This document shows, one piece after another, positions 42,122 through 50,506 of a DNA stretch of 64,000 nucleotides. The notes under the pieces are model-generated. The model made no database searches, was not told where the DNA came from, and saw only the letters and a program-made list of their open reading frames with translations. A program made the translations under genes and the position numbers. Position 1 is the first letter of the stretch, and every line of letters starts with the position of its first letter. The DNA comes from UBA6544 sp049601975 (GTDB lineage Bacteria; Pseudomonadota; Alphaproteobacteria; UBA8366), in assembly GCA_049601975.1 (NCBI GenBank), contig JBMYRC010000001.1, positions 1-64,000 of the forward strand, given 5' to 3'.

Positions 42122-42982
42122 ATGAACACGGAAAATGGACAAGATTTGGCGGATGGACCGGACGGGATGCGAATATCCCGCGCTATCGAATATCTCACCA
42201 ATAATTTCGAGATGCAGCCGTCACTGGATGATGCGGCACGGGAAGCCGGGCTCAGTAGTTTTCATTTTCAACGGATGTTCACTCGCTTCGTCGGCGTCAG
42301 CCCAAAGAAATTTATCCAACATCTGACGCTCAACCGGGCAAAAGAAAGTCTCGCATCTTCCGCCAGTGTTCTGGATGCGGCCTATGATGCAGGATTGTCA
42401 GGGCCGGGACGGCTGCACGACTTGTTTGTCACGCATGAATCCCTGACACCGGGTGAATGGAAAGCTAAGGGTGCAGGCAAGAATATTGCCTATGGATGGC
42501 ATCCAAGTCCCTTTGGCGATTGCTTGATCGTTGCCAGTGACCGGGGTGTGTGCGGCCTAGCCTTCGAATTAGAAGAAGGGCGGGATGCCACGATTGACGA
42601 TCTGTTCTCGTCTCTCGGCGAGGCCCGCCGAAAGGAAGACCCGTCACTGACCAAGGAATTCGCCGACCGCACCTTTGATGGCGGGGAATTGAATGTCGTG
42701 CTGCGCGGCACGCCATTTCAATTGAAGGTTTGGGAAGGCTTGTTACGGATTCCGTCCGGTGTGGTCACGAGTTACGAGGGGCTAGCACGCTCTCTCGGCC
42801 GCCCGACCGCGGCCCGTGCGGTGGCCAGTGCCGTCGCCCGCAACCCGGTCTCTTGGCTCGTGCCGTGCCACCGGGTCTTGCGCGGAACAGGTGCGATTAC
42901 AGGGTATCGGTGGGGACCATCGAAGAAACGCTCTATGCTGGCCGTGGAGGCGGCGGTGAGCGAAGAAAACGTGGCCGCTTAA
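42122..42982 (+). CDS. Ada-like AraC helix-turn-helix / O6-methylguanine-DNA methyltransferase fusion
   Basis: The 286-residue protein lacks the N-terminal zinc domain that senses methyl phosphotriesters in E. coli Ada. It begins with an AraC-type DNA-binding domain (residues about 22-118, RAIEYLTNNFEMQPSLDDAAREAGLSSFHFQRMFTRFVGVSPKKF) and continues into a methyltransferase with the acceptor Cys249 in PCHRV, preceded by TPFQLKVWEGLLRIPSG. It removes alkyl groups from guanine O6 and may regulate its own gene. GGAGG five bases before the ATG at 42122 selects that start over 42107. Confidence 0.92.
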   Translation: MNTENGQDLADGPDGMRISRAIEYLTNNFEMQPSLDDAAREAGLSSFHFQRMFTRFVGVSPKKFIQHLTLNRAKESLASSASVLDAAYDAGLSGPGRLHDLFVTHESLTPGEWKAKGAGKNIAYGWHPSPFGDCLIVASDRGVCGLAFELEEGRDATIDDLFSSLGEARRKEDPSLTKEFADRTFDGGELNVVLRGTPFQLKVWEGLLRIPSGVVTSYEGLARSLGRPTAARAVASAVARNPVSWLVPCHRVLRGTGAITGYRWGPSKKRSMLAVEAAVSEENVAA

Positions 42983-43028
42983 TCCGGGAGAAAGGATACC
43001 CGCCGGACGCGCGGCGACGCGATCTTTC

Positions 43029-43661
43029 CTATTTTATACGGCAGATGAAATACGCCTCGACATGGCGAGGACGGTTGTCGCCTTTATGGGCGTGGTTTCC
43101 GCTTTCCGAGACTTCATGCTGGTGGGCGTTCGTCGGGGGAAGGTTGTGGCTGTGATTTCCGGTCAGGTCGGTATTGAGTGCGTGCTGATGCGCACTACCG
43201 CGCTGGGACAAAGCTCCCGGTCCGCCGGGGAGGCCGCTGTTGGATGAGAGACCACCTCCGGCGGATCCTGTTTGCCCGGAATGGCGGTGCAAACCCGCGA
43301 CGCCGCTCGTACGCATTTCGCTGTCGGGGGTATTTGCGGTTACCCCGCCATGAGCGTGTGCTCCGGCAGGTGAGGTTGAGATTTCGTCGGATCCACCGGT
43401 TTTGCCAATACTCTCTTTACTGCTTGCACCCCTGACGAAGGCGTCGCGTAGATCGGGCAGTCGCTGTCCAATGAGAGGTGAGTCTTGATCGCGGACGACC
43501 TCGCCGTTGCAAAGTGACCAGCTTGGCGGCAGCTTTTCTAAAGGTCCGAAGTATGGGATCGTCGCGCCGATCGGCACATGGCCGAAGTCGTTTGCAGCTA
43601 TCGATACGTGTGGTGTCGAGAGAAGCAAACAGAATGCCGCGAAGGCTAGTCGGAACGGCAT
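43029..43661 (-). CDS. Secreted phage-tail-collar-like protein with six HxH motifs
   Basis: The 210-residue protein has a signal peptide (FRLAFAAFCLLLSTPHVSIAAN), then a tail-collar domain at 28-80 (GATIPYFGPLEKLPPSWSLCNGEV with LPDLRDAFVRG, the family signature). A Gly/Ser-rich region of about 115 residues contains HxH at 102-104, 125-127, 158-160, 170-172, 180-182 and 190-192. It ends NRPRHVEAYFICRIK, like tail-fibre C-termini. Phage short tail fibres bind metal through HxH. Collar domains outside phage occur, but a signal peptide is unusual. No other phage gene is near. The gene is convergent with the Ada gene and 18 bases upstream of cysQ's stop. Confidence 0.8.
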   Translation of the reverse strand: MPFRLAFAAFCLLLSTPHVSIAANDFGHVPIGATIPYFGPLEKLPPSWSLCNGEVVRDQDSPLIGQRLPDLRDAFVRGASSKESIGKTGGSDEISTSPAGAHAHGGVTANTPDSEMRTSGVAGLHRHSGQTGSAGGGLSSNSGLPGGPGALSQRGSAHQHALNTDLTGNHSHNLPPTNAHQHEVSESGNHAHKGDNRPRHVEAYFICRIK

Positions 43662-43679
43662 TCTTCCAATGCTCCCTCG

Positions 43680-44468
43680 TTAACTTTGTGCCGGTCCGTC
43701 CAGCCCGCCCCAGGCGATGAAATTGGGGTTTTCGTATCCGTTCTTGGCGTAACGGAAGGGCTGGCCGTCAATGGTCGTGACCCGTCCGCCCGCCGCTTCG
43801 AGGACGGCTTGTCCGGCGGCGGTGTCCCATTCCATGGTTCGGCCGAACCGTGGATATATGTCCGCCTCTCCTTCGGCGACGTGGCAAAATTTCAACGAAC
43901 TTCCGGCGTTTCGCGTTTCGTGCACGCTGCGGCCGTCTAATAGCGCCGCGATTTTCTTTGGATCGCCGTGCCGTCGGCTGGCAATAACGGTAACGCCTGC
44001 ATCGGGAACGGGACGGATGCGAATTTCCTGAGCCGCCGAGCCTTCCACGCGGCTGTGGGCGCCTTCACCGACGACGCCTGCGTAGATCTTCCCGAGTGCG
44101 GGTGCGTAGACAACGCCGCATATCGCCTGTCCGTCTTCGATCAAGGCGATGTTAACCGTAAATTCACCGTTTTTGCGCACGAACTCTTGGGTTCCATCCA
44201 AGGGATCGACCAGCCAGAATTTTCCTTCGCTGATGTCCGGTGAATGCCCGGCGGCGAAAGCTTCCTCGGCGACGATGGGAATGTCCGGGGAAATCGTCTT
44301 CAATCCGGCGATGATGATCTTCTCGGCCGCAGTATCAGCTTCGGTGACGGGGCTGTGATCGTCTTTATATTCGGCGACGAAATCTTCCGCGTAAATTTTC
44401 ATGATGGCCACGCCGGCTTCAAGTGCCAGTTCTTCGAGGCGGGGGAGCATGTCGATGGGAGCGGTCAT
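43680..44468 (-). CDS. cysQ: 3'(2'),5'-bisphosphate nucleotidase CysQ-like
   Basis: The 262-residue enzyme of the inositol phosphatase superfamily has VTEADTAAEKIII, VAEEAF, FWLVDPLDGTQEFVRKNGEFTVNIALI and EWDTAAGQAVLEAAGG. GTQEF with Q in place of the GTTNF of SuhB-type enzymes is the CysQ mark. It recycles 3'-phosphoadenosine-5'-phosphate from sulfate assimilation. Its start overlaps the end of the CoxL-like gene by four bases on the same strand. Confidence 0.9.
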   Translation of the reverse strand: MTAPIDMLPRLEELALEAGVAIMKIYAEDFVAEYKDDHSPVTEADTAAEKIIIAGLKTISPDIPIVAEEAFAAGHSPDISEGKFWLVDPLDGTQEFVRKNGEFTVNIALIEDGQAICGVVYAPALGKIYAGVVGEGAHSRVEGSAAQEIRIRPVPDAGVTVIASRRHGDPKKIAALLDGRSVHETRNAGSSLKFCHVAEGEADIYPRFGRTMEWDTAAGQAVLEAAGGRVTTIDGQPFRYAKNGYENPNFIAWGGLDGPAQS

Positions 44469-46771
44469 TTGGCCTCCTGAATGGCGTGCCAGACCCGCTC
44501 GGGTGTGGCGGGCATGTCGATATGAGTGACGCCGAGGGGTGCGAGTGCGTCGAGAATAGCATTGATGACCGCCGGTGGCGCGGCAACGGCTCCGGCTTCT
44601 CCGGCACCCTTAATCCCCATTGGATTGGTGGCGCAGGGATAATCTTCGACCAGATCGACGACGAAAGGCGGCATGTCGTCCGCTCTCGGGACGCAATAAT
44701 CCATAAACGATCCGGAAATTAATTGGCCGGTATCGTCGTAGACACAGTGTTCCATCAGCGCCTGGCCGATCCCTTGCGCCAGACCACCTTGTACCTGCCC
44801 TTCAAGAAGTAACGGGTTTACCAACCGGCCGAAGTCATCGACAGCCCAATACCCGACAACACGGGTCGAGCCCGTTTCCGGATCGATCTCCACTTCGCAG
44901 GCATGACTGCCGTTGGGGAATGTCATGCCATCGGCAGCGAACTGGGCCTCGCCATCAAGAACCTCGTCTCGCTCTGTCGCCGATTTTGCGGTTTCGGCCA
45001 AGGTCATCGTTCGGTCCGTCCCAGCGATTCGGAAGACTCCATCTTCGTACTCGATATCGGCCTCAGCAGCTTCCATTGAGTCCGCGGCGAACCGTGTGCC
45101 ATTTTTGATTACCGCGATGGAGGCGTTGTTGCATGCGGGAATACCGTTCAACATCGAGCGCGATCCACCGGTACCACCCCCTGTTCGAATCCGGTCGGTG
45201 TCGCCCTGCACCATGCCAATACGGTTGATATCGATACCGAGGCGCTCCGAGACGGCTTGCGCGAAGACGGTCTCATGCCCTTGGCCGTTCGATTGATTGC
45301 CGATGAAAATTGTGGCGTTGCCATCGGGTGTGATCTCTAAACGGGCTGCCTCTCCCGCACCGGCACGGACCCCCTTGATGTAATGCGCGATCCCCAAGCC
45401 GCGCAGCTTGCCCTGTGACTTCGCATCGGCGCGGCGTTCGGTAAATCCAACGGTACGTTGCTCGAGTGTGTCGAGCAGCGCGTTAAAGTCGCCTGAATCG
45501 TAAGTCCAGTTCATCGCGGTGGTGTAGGGAAGTTGCGACGGTTTGATGAAATTGCGCCGCCGTACCTCTCTTGCATCCATGCCGAGTGCGCGTGCGACCG
45601 CATCCATCGCCCGTTCAATAATATAAATGGCCTCCGGATGGCCGGCCCCGCGATAGGCATCGACCGGCACGGTGTTTGTAAAGACACCGCGTACTTCCAA
45701 CGCAATCGCCGGAATGGTGTAAACCCCGCTCAACATCGCGGCGCCGCATTCAGTCGCTATATAGGGCGAGAAGTTGGAGACGAACGCGCCAAGATTGGCG
45801 TTCGTGCGCACGGACAGCGCTAAAACTTGGCCGTCGTCATCGAAGCCGACCTCAATATCATTGACCTGATCGCGGCCGTGATAGTCGCTCGGGAAAGCAT
45901 CGGCGGAGCGTTCCCCCGCCCATCGGACGGGGCGGCCAAGATCGCGGGCCGCGAACAGTACGAGCGGTTGTTCCGGGTACATGAAAATCTTCATGCCAAA
46001 CCCGCCGCCGACGTCATGGGTGACGACGCGGAAGGCGTCTTCCGGCAGTTTGAATAAATGCTCCGCGAGTTGCAGGCGTAGCGAGTGTGGTCCTTGGCTT
46101 GTCGTCGTCAGGGTAAAGCGGGTGCCGTCCCATTCGCCGATGGCGATGCGCGGCTCGATGGAGGCGACAATGAGCCGATTGTTGACAACCCGAAGTGCAG
46201 CCTTTCGTGGCGCATCCGCCATTGCCGTTGCCGTCGCAGCATGATCTCCGTCGCGCCAGACGAAGGAGGTGTTCTCCGGGATATCATTCCAGAGTTGGGG
46301 TGCGCCGGCATCATTGGCGCCAGCAGTGTCGACGATCGCGGGGTGAGCGTCGTAGTCGACCTCAATCAATTCCGCCGCGGCCTTTGCTGCCGAGACGGTC
46401 TCGGCGACGACTAAGGCGACTGGTTGGCCCACATAAACGGCTTTCTCGGTAGCTAAGATCGGATACGGAGGTGCTTTCAGTGCACTGCCGTCGGCTTGCT
46501 GGATAGGCGCCATGCATTGAATGGTGCCGAGTTCGGTAATATCCGTCGATGTGTAAATGCCAAGAACCCCGTCAACACCCATCGCCACCGCTGTATCGAT
46601 GGACCGGATTGAAGCGTGGGCATGGGGCGAGCGCAGGACGATGCCATGGGTTTCGTTAGGAAAGCTCACGTCATCGGTGTACTTGCCCTGGCCCGTCAGG
46701 AGACGCGGATCTTCAAGTCGGTAGACGGGTTGTCCCACGCCGAATTTGGGCAGGCTTCGCGCATCGTTCAT
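44465..46771 (-). CDS. CoxL/CutL-type molybdopterin-binding large subunit (form II-like)
   Basis: The 768-residue protein is a molybdopterin-binding aldehyde/CO/xanthine dehydrogenase subunit: GQPVYRLEDPRLLTGQGKYTDDV, GGGFGMKIFMYPEQPLVLFAARDLGRPVRW and an active-site loop VDAYRGAGHPEA. Form II CoxL reads AYRGAGR, so His replaces the last Arg. GIKGAGEAGAVAAPPAVINAI carries the catalytic Glu near the C-terminus. The [2Fe-2S] and FAD subunits that normally complete the enzyme are not adjacent: upstream is the Memo gene, downstream cysQ. Substrate unknown; true CO oxidation is unlikely because form II lacks it. Confidence 0.92.
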   Translation of the reverse strand: MNDARSLPKFGVGQPVYRLEDPRLLTGQGKYTDDVSFPNETHGIVLRSPHAHASIRSIDTAVAMGVDGVLGIYTSTDITELGTIQCMAPIQQADGSALKAPPYPILATEKAVYVGQPVALVVAETVSAAKAAAELIEVDYDAHPAIVDTAGANDAGAPQLWNDIPENTSFVWRDGDHAATATAMADAPRKAALRVVNNRLIVASIEPRIAIGEWDGTRFTLTTTSQGPHSLRLQLAEHLFKLPEDAFRVVTHDVGGGFGMKIFMYPEQPLVLFAARDLGRPVRWAGERSADAFPSDYHGRDQVNDIEVGFDDDGQVLALSVRTNANLGAFVSNFSPYIATECGAAMLSGVYTIPAIALEVRGVFTNTVPVDAYRGAGHPEAIYIIERAMDAVARALGMDAREVRRRNFIKPSQLPYTTAMNWTYDSGDFNALLDTLEQRTVGFTERRADAKSQGKLRGLGIAHYIKGVRAGAGEAARLEITPDGNATIFIGNQSNGQGHETVFAQAVSERLGIDINRIGMVQGDTDRIRTGGGTGGSRSMLNGIPACNNASIAVIKNGTRFAADSMEAAEADIEYEDGVFRIAGTDRTMTLAETAKSATERDEVLDGEAQFAADGMTFPNGSHACEVEIDPETGSTRVVGYWAVDDFGRLVNPLLLEGQVQGGLAQGIGQALMEHCVYDDTGQLISGSFMDYCVPRADDMPPFVVDLVEDYPCATNPMGIKGAGEAGAVAAPPAVINAILDALAPLGVTHIDMPATPERVWHAIQEAK

Positions 46772-46799
46772 GTTTATGTGCCTGAGACGGAGTGGGAAA

Positions 46800-48203
46800 T
46801 CATTGTGGTTTGGGCGCGGCTTTCACGGAGATTGCGGTAAACCGCCATGCCTGGAAATTATCCGACCAATGATCCATCGGCAATCCCGCCTTCTGCTTCA
46901 AGCGGGCGACGAATTCCGTAGTCTCTGGAATGCTTTCCCAAACTTGCGGCAAGAAGACGCTACGCTTGCCTTGATCAGCGATAATCAGTCCGTCGACCTT
47001 AGGTCGAAGCTGCCCCAAGAAATCCGCCTCATCGCTGAACGACATCTCAGTAAACCGGCTGAGCAAGGAGATCGAGAGCTCAAGTTGTGCGGCCTCGTCT
47101 TCCTGTATTGGCGGGAAGCGCGGATCCTTCATCGCCGCCTTATAGGCGTTCTCGACGACATCCGAGATTAAGGGCTGATGGGCTTGAATGGTACCGATAC
47201 AACCGCGCAACTGGCCGTTTTTGTTGATGGTAATAAAGGTCGCGCGGTTTTCATGCAGAACCGCCGGAAAGCTCGAGAGATCGACCTTCGGCGGTTTGCC
47301 GTTCTTTATGGAGTAGCCGACCGATTGCGCGGCGGCGCGAAAGATGCGCGCACCTTCGCGCTGCAACATGGTCCTGTCGTCCTCCACGGGAGTGGCGGGA
47401 GCGCCGACAGTATCGCCGCAAACGGCCCAAGAGCCGTATCCGACAACTTTGTCTTTCTTACCTGCCGTGTCACCCGAATTGCACAGATCGATACGGTCGA
47501 CGGAGAGACCATGCTTTCGCGCGGCTAACAGCATACCGGCGACGGGGATACGCCCGCAGGCCTGGTCTCGCCCGATGGCAGCCGGGTTCATGTTCTCAAT
47601 GGCGTCTGCCGTCGCACCGTCCAATTTTTGCGCGGTCTCGTAGTCTTGGTAATGGCTGAGATCGGTGCTGATAACCAAACGAGTGGAATCGTCACCCCAT
47701 AGACGCTCTAGAACTTCCTCGACCTGTTCGCCCGCCACATTGCCCGCCACTAGCGGCAGTAGTTTGAACTCACCGAGCACGGACTGCAGGAACGGGATGT
47801 GGACTTCTAGGGAATGTTCTTGGCGGTGTGGCTCGTCATCGAGCAGGACCTGCGGCATATCGCTAATGGCCGCGACCGCGTCGGTATCGATGGGCACGTC
47901 GCCGAGCGGCGTCTTGAACGCCTCCACTGTTGGGGCGGCGATGCCTTGGAATGCTACGCGGTGTGCAGGACCGACCAGCACGATCCGCTTGATACTTTCC
48001 GCTTCCGATCGCCAGGCGGCATAGGCATTGGCCGCCACTTGACCCGAATAAACATAGCCGGCATGGGGCGCGATCAAGGCTTTCGGCGAGACGGTCGCCG
48101 GTATCGGCGCGGCGGAGAGATAGCCCGCGATATCGGAGGCAAGGGTCTCCCGTTCTGCCGGATAAAAGAAGCCCGCGACCGCTGGATCCCTCACATTGCC
48201 CAT
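46800..48203 (-). CDS. Memo-AMMECR1 fusion (AmmeMemoRadiSam proteins B and A)
   Basis: The 467-residue protein joins two families. Residues 1-265 are Memo: VRDPAVAGFFYPA, APHAGYVYSG with His47, GPAH with His81, HSLEVHIPFLQ, STDLSHYQDY with His184, and Cys216 in QACGRIPV. These correspond to the metal/active-site residues of human MEMO1. Residues about 278-462 are AMMECR1, with LRGCIGTI at 332-339. The companion radical SAM gene is at 48572 on the other strand. The system is known from genome comparisons as AmmeMemoRadiSam. Its reaction is not established. Confidence 0.93.
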   Translation of the reverse strand: MGNVRDPAVAGFFYPAERETLASDIAGYLSAAPIPATVSPKALIAPHAGYVYSGQVAANAYAAWRSEAESIKRIVLVGPAHRVAFQGIAAPTVEAFKTPLGDVPIDTDAVAAISDMPQVLLDDEPHRQEHSLEVHIPFLQSVLGEFKLLPLVAGNVAGEQVEEVLERLWGDDSTRLVISTDLSHYQDYETAQKLDGATADAIENMNPAAIGRDQACGRIPVAGMLLAARKHGLSVDRIDLCNSGDTAGKKDKVVGYGSWAVCGDTVGAPATPVEDDRTMLQREGARIFRAAAQSVGYSIKNGKPPKVDLSSFPAVLHENRATFITINKNGQLRGCIGTIQAHQPLISDVVENAYKAAMKDPRFPPIQEDEAAQLELSISLLSRFTEMSFSDEADFLGQLRPKVDGLIIADQGKRSVFLPQVWESIPETTEFVARLKQKAGLPMDHWSDNFQAWRFTAISVKAAPKPQ

Positions 48204-48206
48204 GAG

Positions 48207-48503
48207 CTACGTCCCCTTCTCCAGTCCGCCGAAGCATTCGAACTGAAACGCATTGTCGCCTTTGACGATGATCCGCGCGCGCTTGTCGAACTGGGCGCAA
48301 TGACGGTCCGCTTTCTCAAGAGTGATTTCCTGGGAGCGTTTTGCGAAACTCTCGAACTCGACGCCGACAAATCCGATATTTAGCCGTGACTGACTTTCGA
48401 CAATCCCGCCTTTGGCGTCGCCATTCACAATGGTCGGCGTACAGCCCGAGATCAGTAAGAGCGCCATCGCGGCACATATCGCAGTTTTAGGTTCGCAATT
48501 CAT
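48207..48503 (-). CDS. Small putative lipoprotein within the AmmeMemoRadiSam locus
   Basis: The 98-residue product has a lipoprotein signal peptide (ICAAMALLLISGC; the lipobox Cys at 21) followed by a mixed, moderately charged domain (SRLNIGFVGVEFESFAKRSQEIT, DRHCAQFDKRARIIVKGDNAFQFECF) with two Cys. I do not recognise a family. It is transcribed with the Memo-AMMECR1 gene (three bases apart) and divergent from the radical SAM gene (68 bases). A functional link is possible but unproven; it may be an unrelated envelope gene. Confidence 0.65.
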   Translation of the reverse strand: MNCEPKTAICAAMALLLISGCTPTIVNGDAKGGIVESQSRLNIGFVGVEFESFAKRSQEITLEKADRHCAQFDKRARIIVKGDNAFQFECFGGLEKGT

Positions 48504-48571
48504 TCACGGCCCTTACATGCCAATTCAGTGATGCTTCGCTATAGTATATGTGGAGCGAGGGATGATTCGCT

Positions 48572-49696
48572 ATGGTCGCATTGATGGAAAATGAAATCGA
48601 AGGACATCCGGGCCGCCATTGGCAGCTCCTTGATGACGGGCGCATTCAATGCGATGTGTGCCCGCGCGAGTGCCGTCTGAAGGAAGGGCAGCGCGGGCTT
48701 TGCTTCGTGCGGGCGCGGAGCGGCGACCAAATCGTGCTGACGACCTATGGGCGTTCCAGTGGGTTCTGCATCGACCCGGTTGAGAAAAAGCCGCTCAATC
48801 ATTTCCTGCCGGGCACGCCTATCCTCAGTTTTGGGACGGCGGGCTGTAATCTGACCTGCAAGTTCTGTCAGAACTGGGACATCTCTAAATCGCGGGAGAT
48901 GGACCGGCTGATGGATCAGGCGACACCGGAATTGATCGCGCTCGCCGCGCAACAGACGGGGTGCCGCTCGGTCGCCTATACCTATAACGACCCGACGATC
49001 TTTTTGGAGTATGCGGTCGATGTGGGACATGCTTGCCACGCGCATGACATTAAGAACGTGGCGGTGACGGCGGGGTATATGAAAGAGGCGGCGCGGGAGG
49101 ATTTCTTCTCGGTGATGGACGCCGCGAATGTCGATCTGAAAGCGTTTACGGAATCATTCTACAAAACGCTCTGCACGGCGGAATTGGCCTCGGTATTGGA
49201 TACGCTGAAATACTTAAAGCATGAGACCGATGTTTGGTTTGAGATCACGACCCTGCTAATCCCGGATGAGAACGACTCTGAAGGTGAAATCGAAGAGATG
49301 ACGCAATGGGTCGTCGAACATTTGGGCCCTGATGTTCCGATGCATTTCACCGCATTTCATCCCGACTACAAGATGCGCGACAAGACGCGCACACCGCCGG
49401 AGACCTTGTTCCGCGCCTGGCGCATCGCGCGCAAGAACGGCATCCACTATGCCTATACCGGCAATATTCACGACAAGGCGACCGGCAGCACCTATTGCCA
49501 TGGCTGCGGGCTGCGCTTGATCGGGCGCGACTGGCATTTGCTCGACGATTGGGGTGTGACGCAAAGCGGTCTGTGTAGCCGCTGCGGGACAGCCTGTGCC
49601 GGCGTTTTCGAGGATCATCCTGGCGACTGGGGCCGAAAGCGCCAGCCGATTCGGCTCAGCGATTTTGCGGCACGGTTGGACTCGGCGGGCGCTTAA
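48572..49696 (+). CDS. AmmeMemoRadiSam system radical SAM enzyme
   Basis: The 374-residue protein has the radical SAM motif CNLTCKFC (Cys92, 96, 99) followed by QNW. An N-terminal zinc- or cluster-type region has CDVCPREC and a further Cys (27, 30, 34, 44), as in PflA-like activases. The body includes AYTYNDPTIFLEYAVD, GYMKEAA and HFTAFHPDYKM. The C-terminus has CHGCG (309/312) and CSRCGTAC (335/338/342). The family is the radical SAM partner of Memo and AMMECR1. The substrate is unknown. Confidence 0.94.
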   Translation: MVALMENEIEGHPGRHWQLLDDGRIQCDVCPRECRLKEGQRGLCFVRARSGDQIVLTTYGRSSGFCIDPVEKKPLNHFLPGTPILSFGTAGCNLTCKFCQNWDISKSREMDRLMDQATPELIALAAQQTGCRSVAYTYNDPTIFLEYAVDVGHACHAHDIKNVAVTAGYMKEAAREDFFSVMDAANVDLKAFTESFYKTLCTAELASVLDTLKYLKHETDVWFEITTLLIPDENDSEGEIEEMTQWVVEHLGPDVPMHFTAFHPDYKMRDKTRTPPETLFRAWRIARKNGIHYAYTGNIHDKATGSTYCHGCGLRLIGRDWHLLDDWGVTQSGLCSRCGTACAGVFEDHPGDWGRKRQPIRLSDFAARLDSAGA

Positions 49697-49814
49697 TTCA
49701 AGCGATTGCGAGATAGACACGCCATGCCCGTTATTGTGGCTTCAACACCGCGTGACAATCCACCGAATTCGTTTACCTTCGCGATAGGTGGGGACCGGCA
49801 GTTTAAGAACGAAA

Positions 49815-50417
49815 ATGCAGACTGAAGAATATCAACGCAGAATTCGGGAATTCTACGGACCGTTACTCGCGGAGCACGGTGACGAGTCCGCAGCCGTGGG
49901 CTATCCAGAAGCCGCCGGACAGCAGGGCCGTTACGTCATGCTGTGCGAAGTCGGCGATCTGAAGAACGCATCGATCCTCGATATCGGATGTGGATTGGGC
50001 CACTTGCTCGATTTTCTCAAGGAAAATGGATTCGAAGGCGACTACCTTGGCATCGACTTGCAGGAAGAGATGGTCGAGAGATCCCGTAAACGTCACCCGG
50101 ACGCGCGTTTCGAGGTGGTGAACTTCTTGATGGAGACGCCCGATTTTGAGGGACGCGACTTTATCTTGGCGAGCGGCGTGTTACAGCACTGCGAGAAGGC
50201 ACTGCGCGAGCGCATTATCGCGCGGATGTATGAGAAATGCGGGACCGCCGCGGCCTTTAATGCGTTCTCGACCTGGTACGGCAAACATCCGGATCCGAGG
50301 TTCCATATTGCCGACCCGCTCGAAGTGCTTGATTTTTGCCGAAGTATGACGACGCGTCTGTTATTTCGGCACGAATACGTCGCCCACGACTTTTCCGTCT
50401 ATATGTACCGGCCGTAA
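49815..50417 (+). CDS. Class I SAM-dependent methyltransferase
   Basis: The 200-residue protein has the SAM motif ILDIGCGLGHLLDFL, the acidic strand end YLGIDLQEEMVERSR and the post-motif FILASGVLQHCEK. The closing AHDFSVYMYRP is a beta-strand typical of small-molecule methyltransferases. The ATG at 49815 is one option; the GTG at 49788 would add nine residues, and neither has a strong ribosome binding site. It ends 13 bases before the shared terminator with nrdB. Acceptor unknown. Confidence 0.85.
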   Translation: MQTEEYQRRIREFYGPLLAEHGDESAAVGYPEAAGQQGRYVMLCEVGDLKNASILDIGCGLGHLLDFLKENGFEGDYLGIDLQEEMVERSRKRHPDARFEVVNFLMETPDFEGRDFILASGVLQHCEKALRERIIARMYEKCGTAAAFNAFSTWYGKHPDPRFHIADPLEVLDFCRSMTTRLLFRHEYVAHDFSVYMYRP

Positions 50418-50430
50418 TAGCGGTGCACAG

Positions 50431-50463
50431 AAAAATCCCCCGGCCGAACCGATGACCGGGGGA
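50431..50463 (-). terminator. Rho-independent terminator of nrdAB
   Basis: On the minus strand TCCCCCGG and CCGGGGGA form an 8-bp G/C-rich stem (50463-50456 with 50443-50436), followed by TTTTT at 50435-50431. It sits 44 bases past the nrdB stop, and because the stem is symmetric it may also act for the convergent methyltransferase transcript. Confidence 0.85.
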
Positions 50464-50506
50464 AGGAAGCCCAGGGGGACTGCTTCCTCGGGAAGAAGAA
50501 GTATTC

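Noticed and set aside
43029..43661. Prophage remnant
   Set aside because: The collar-like gene has a signal peptide and no integrase, capsid, terminase or other tail gene is near it.
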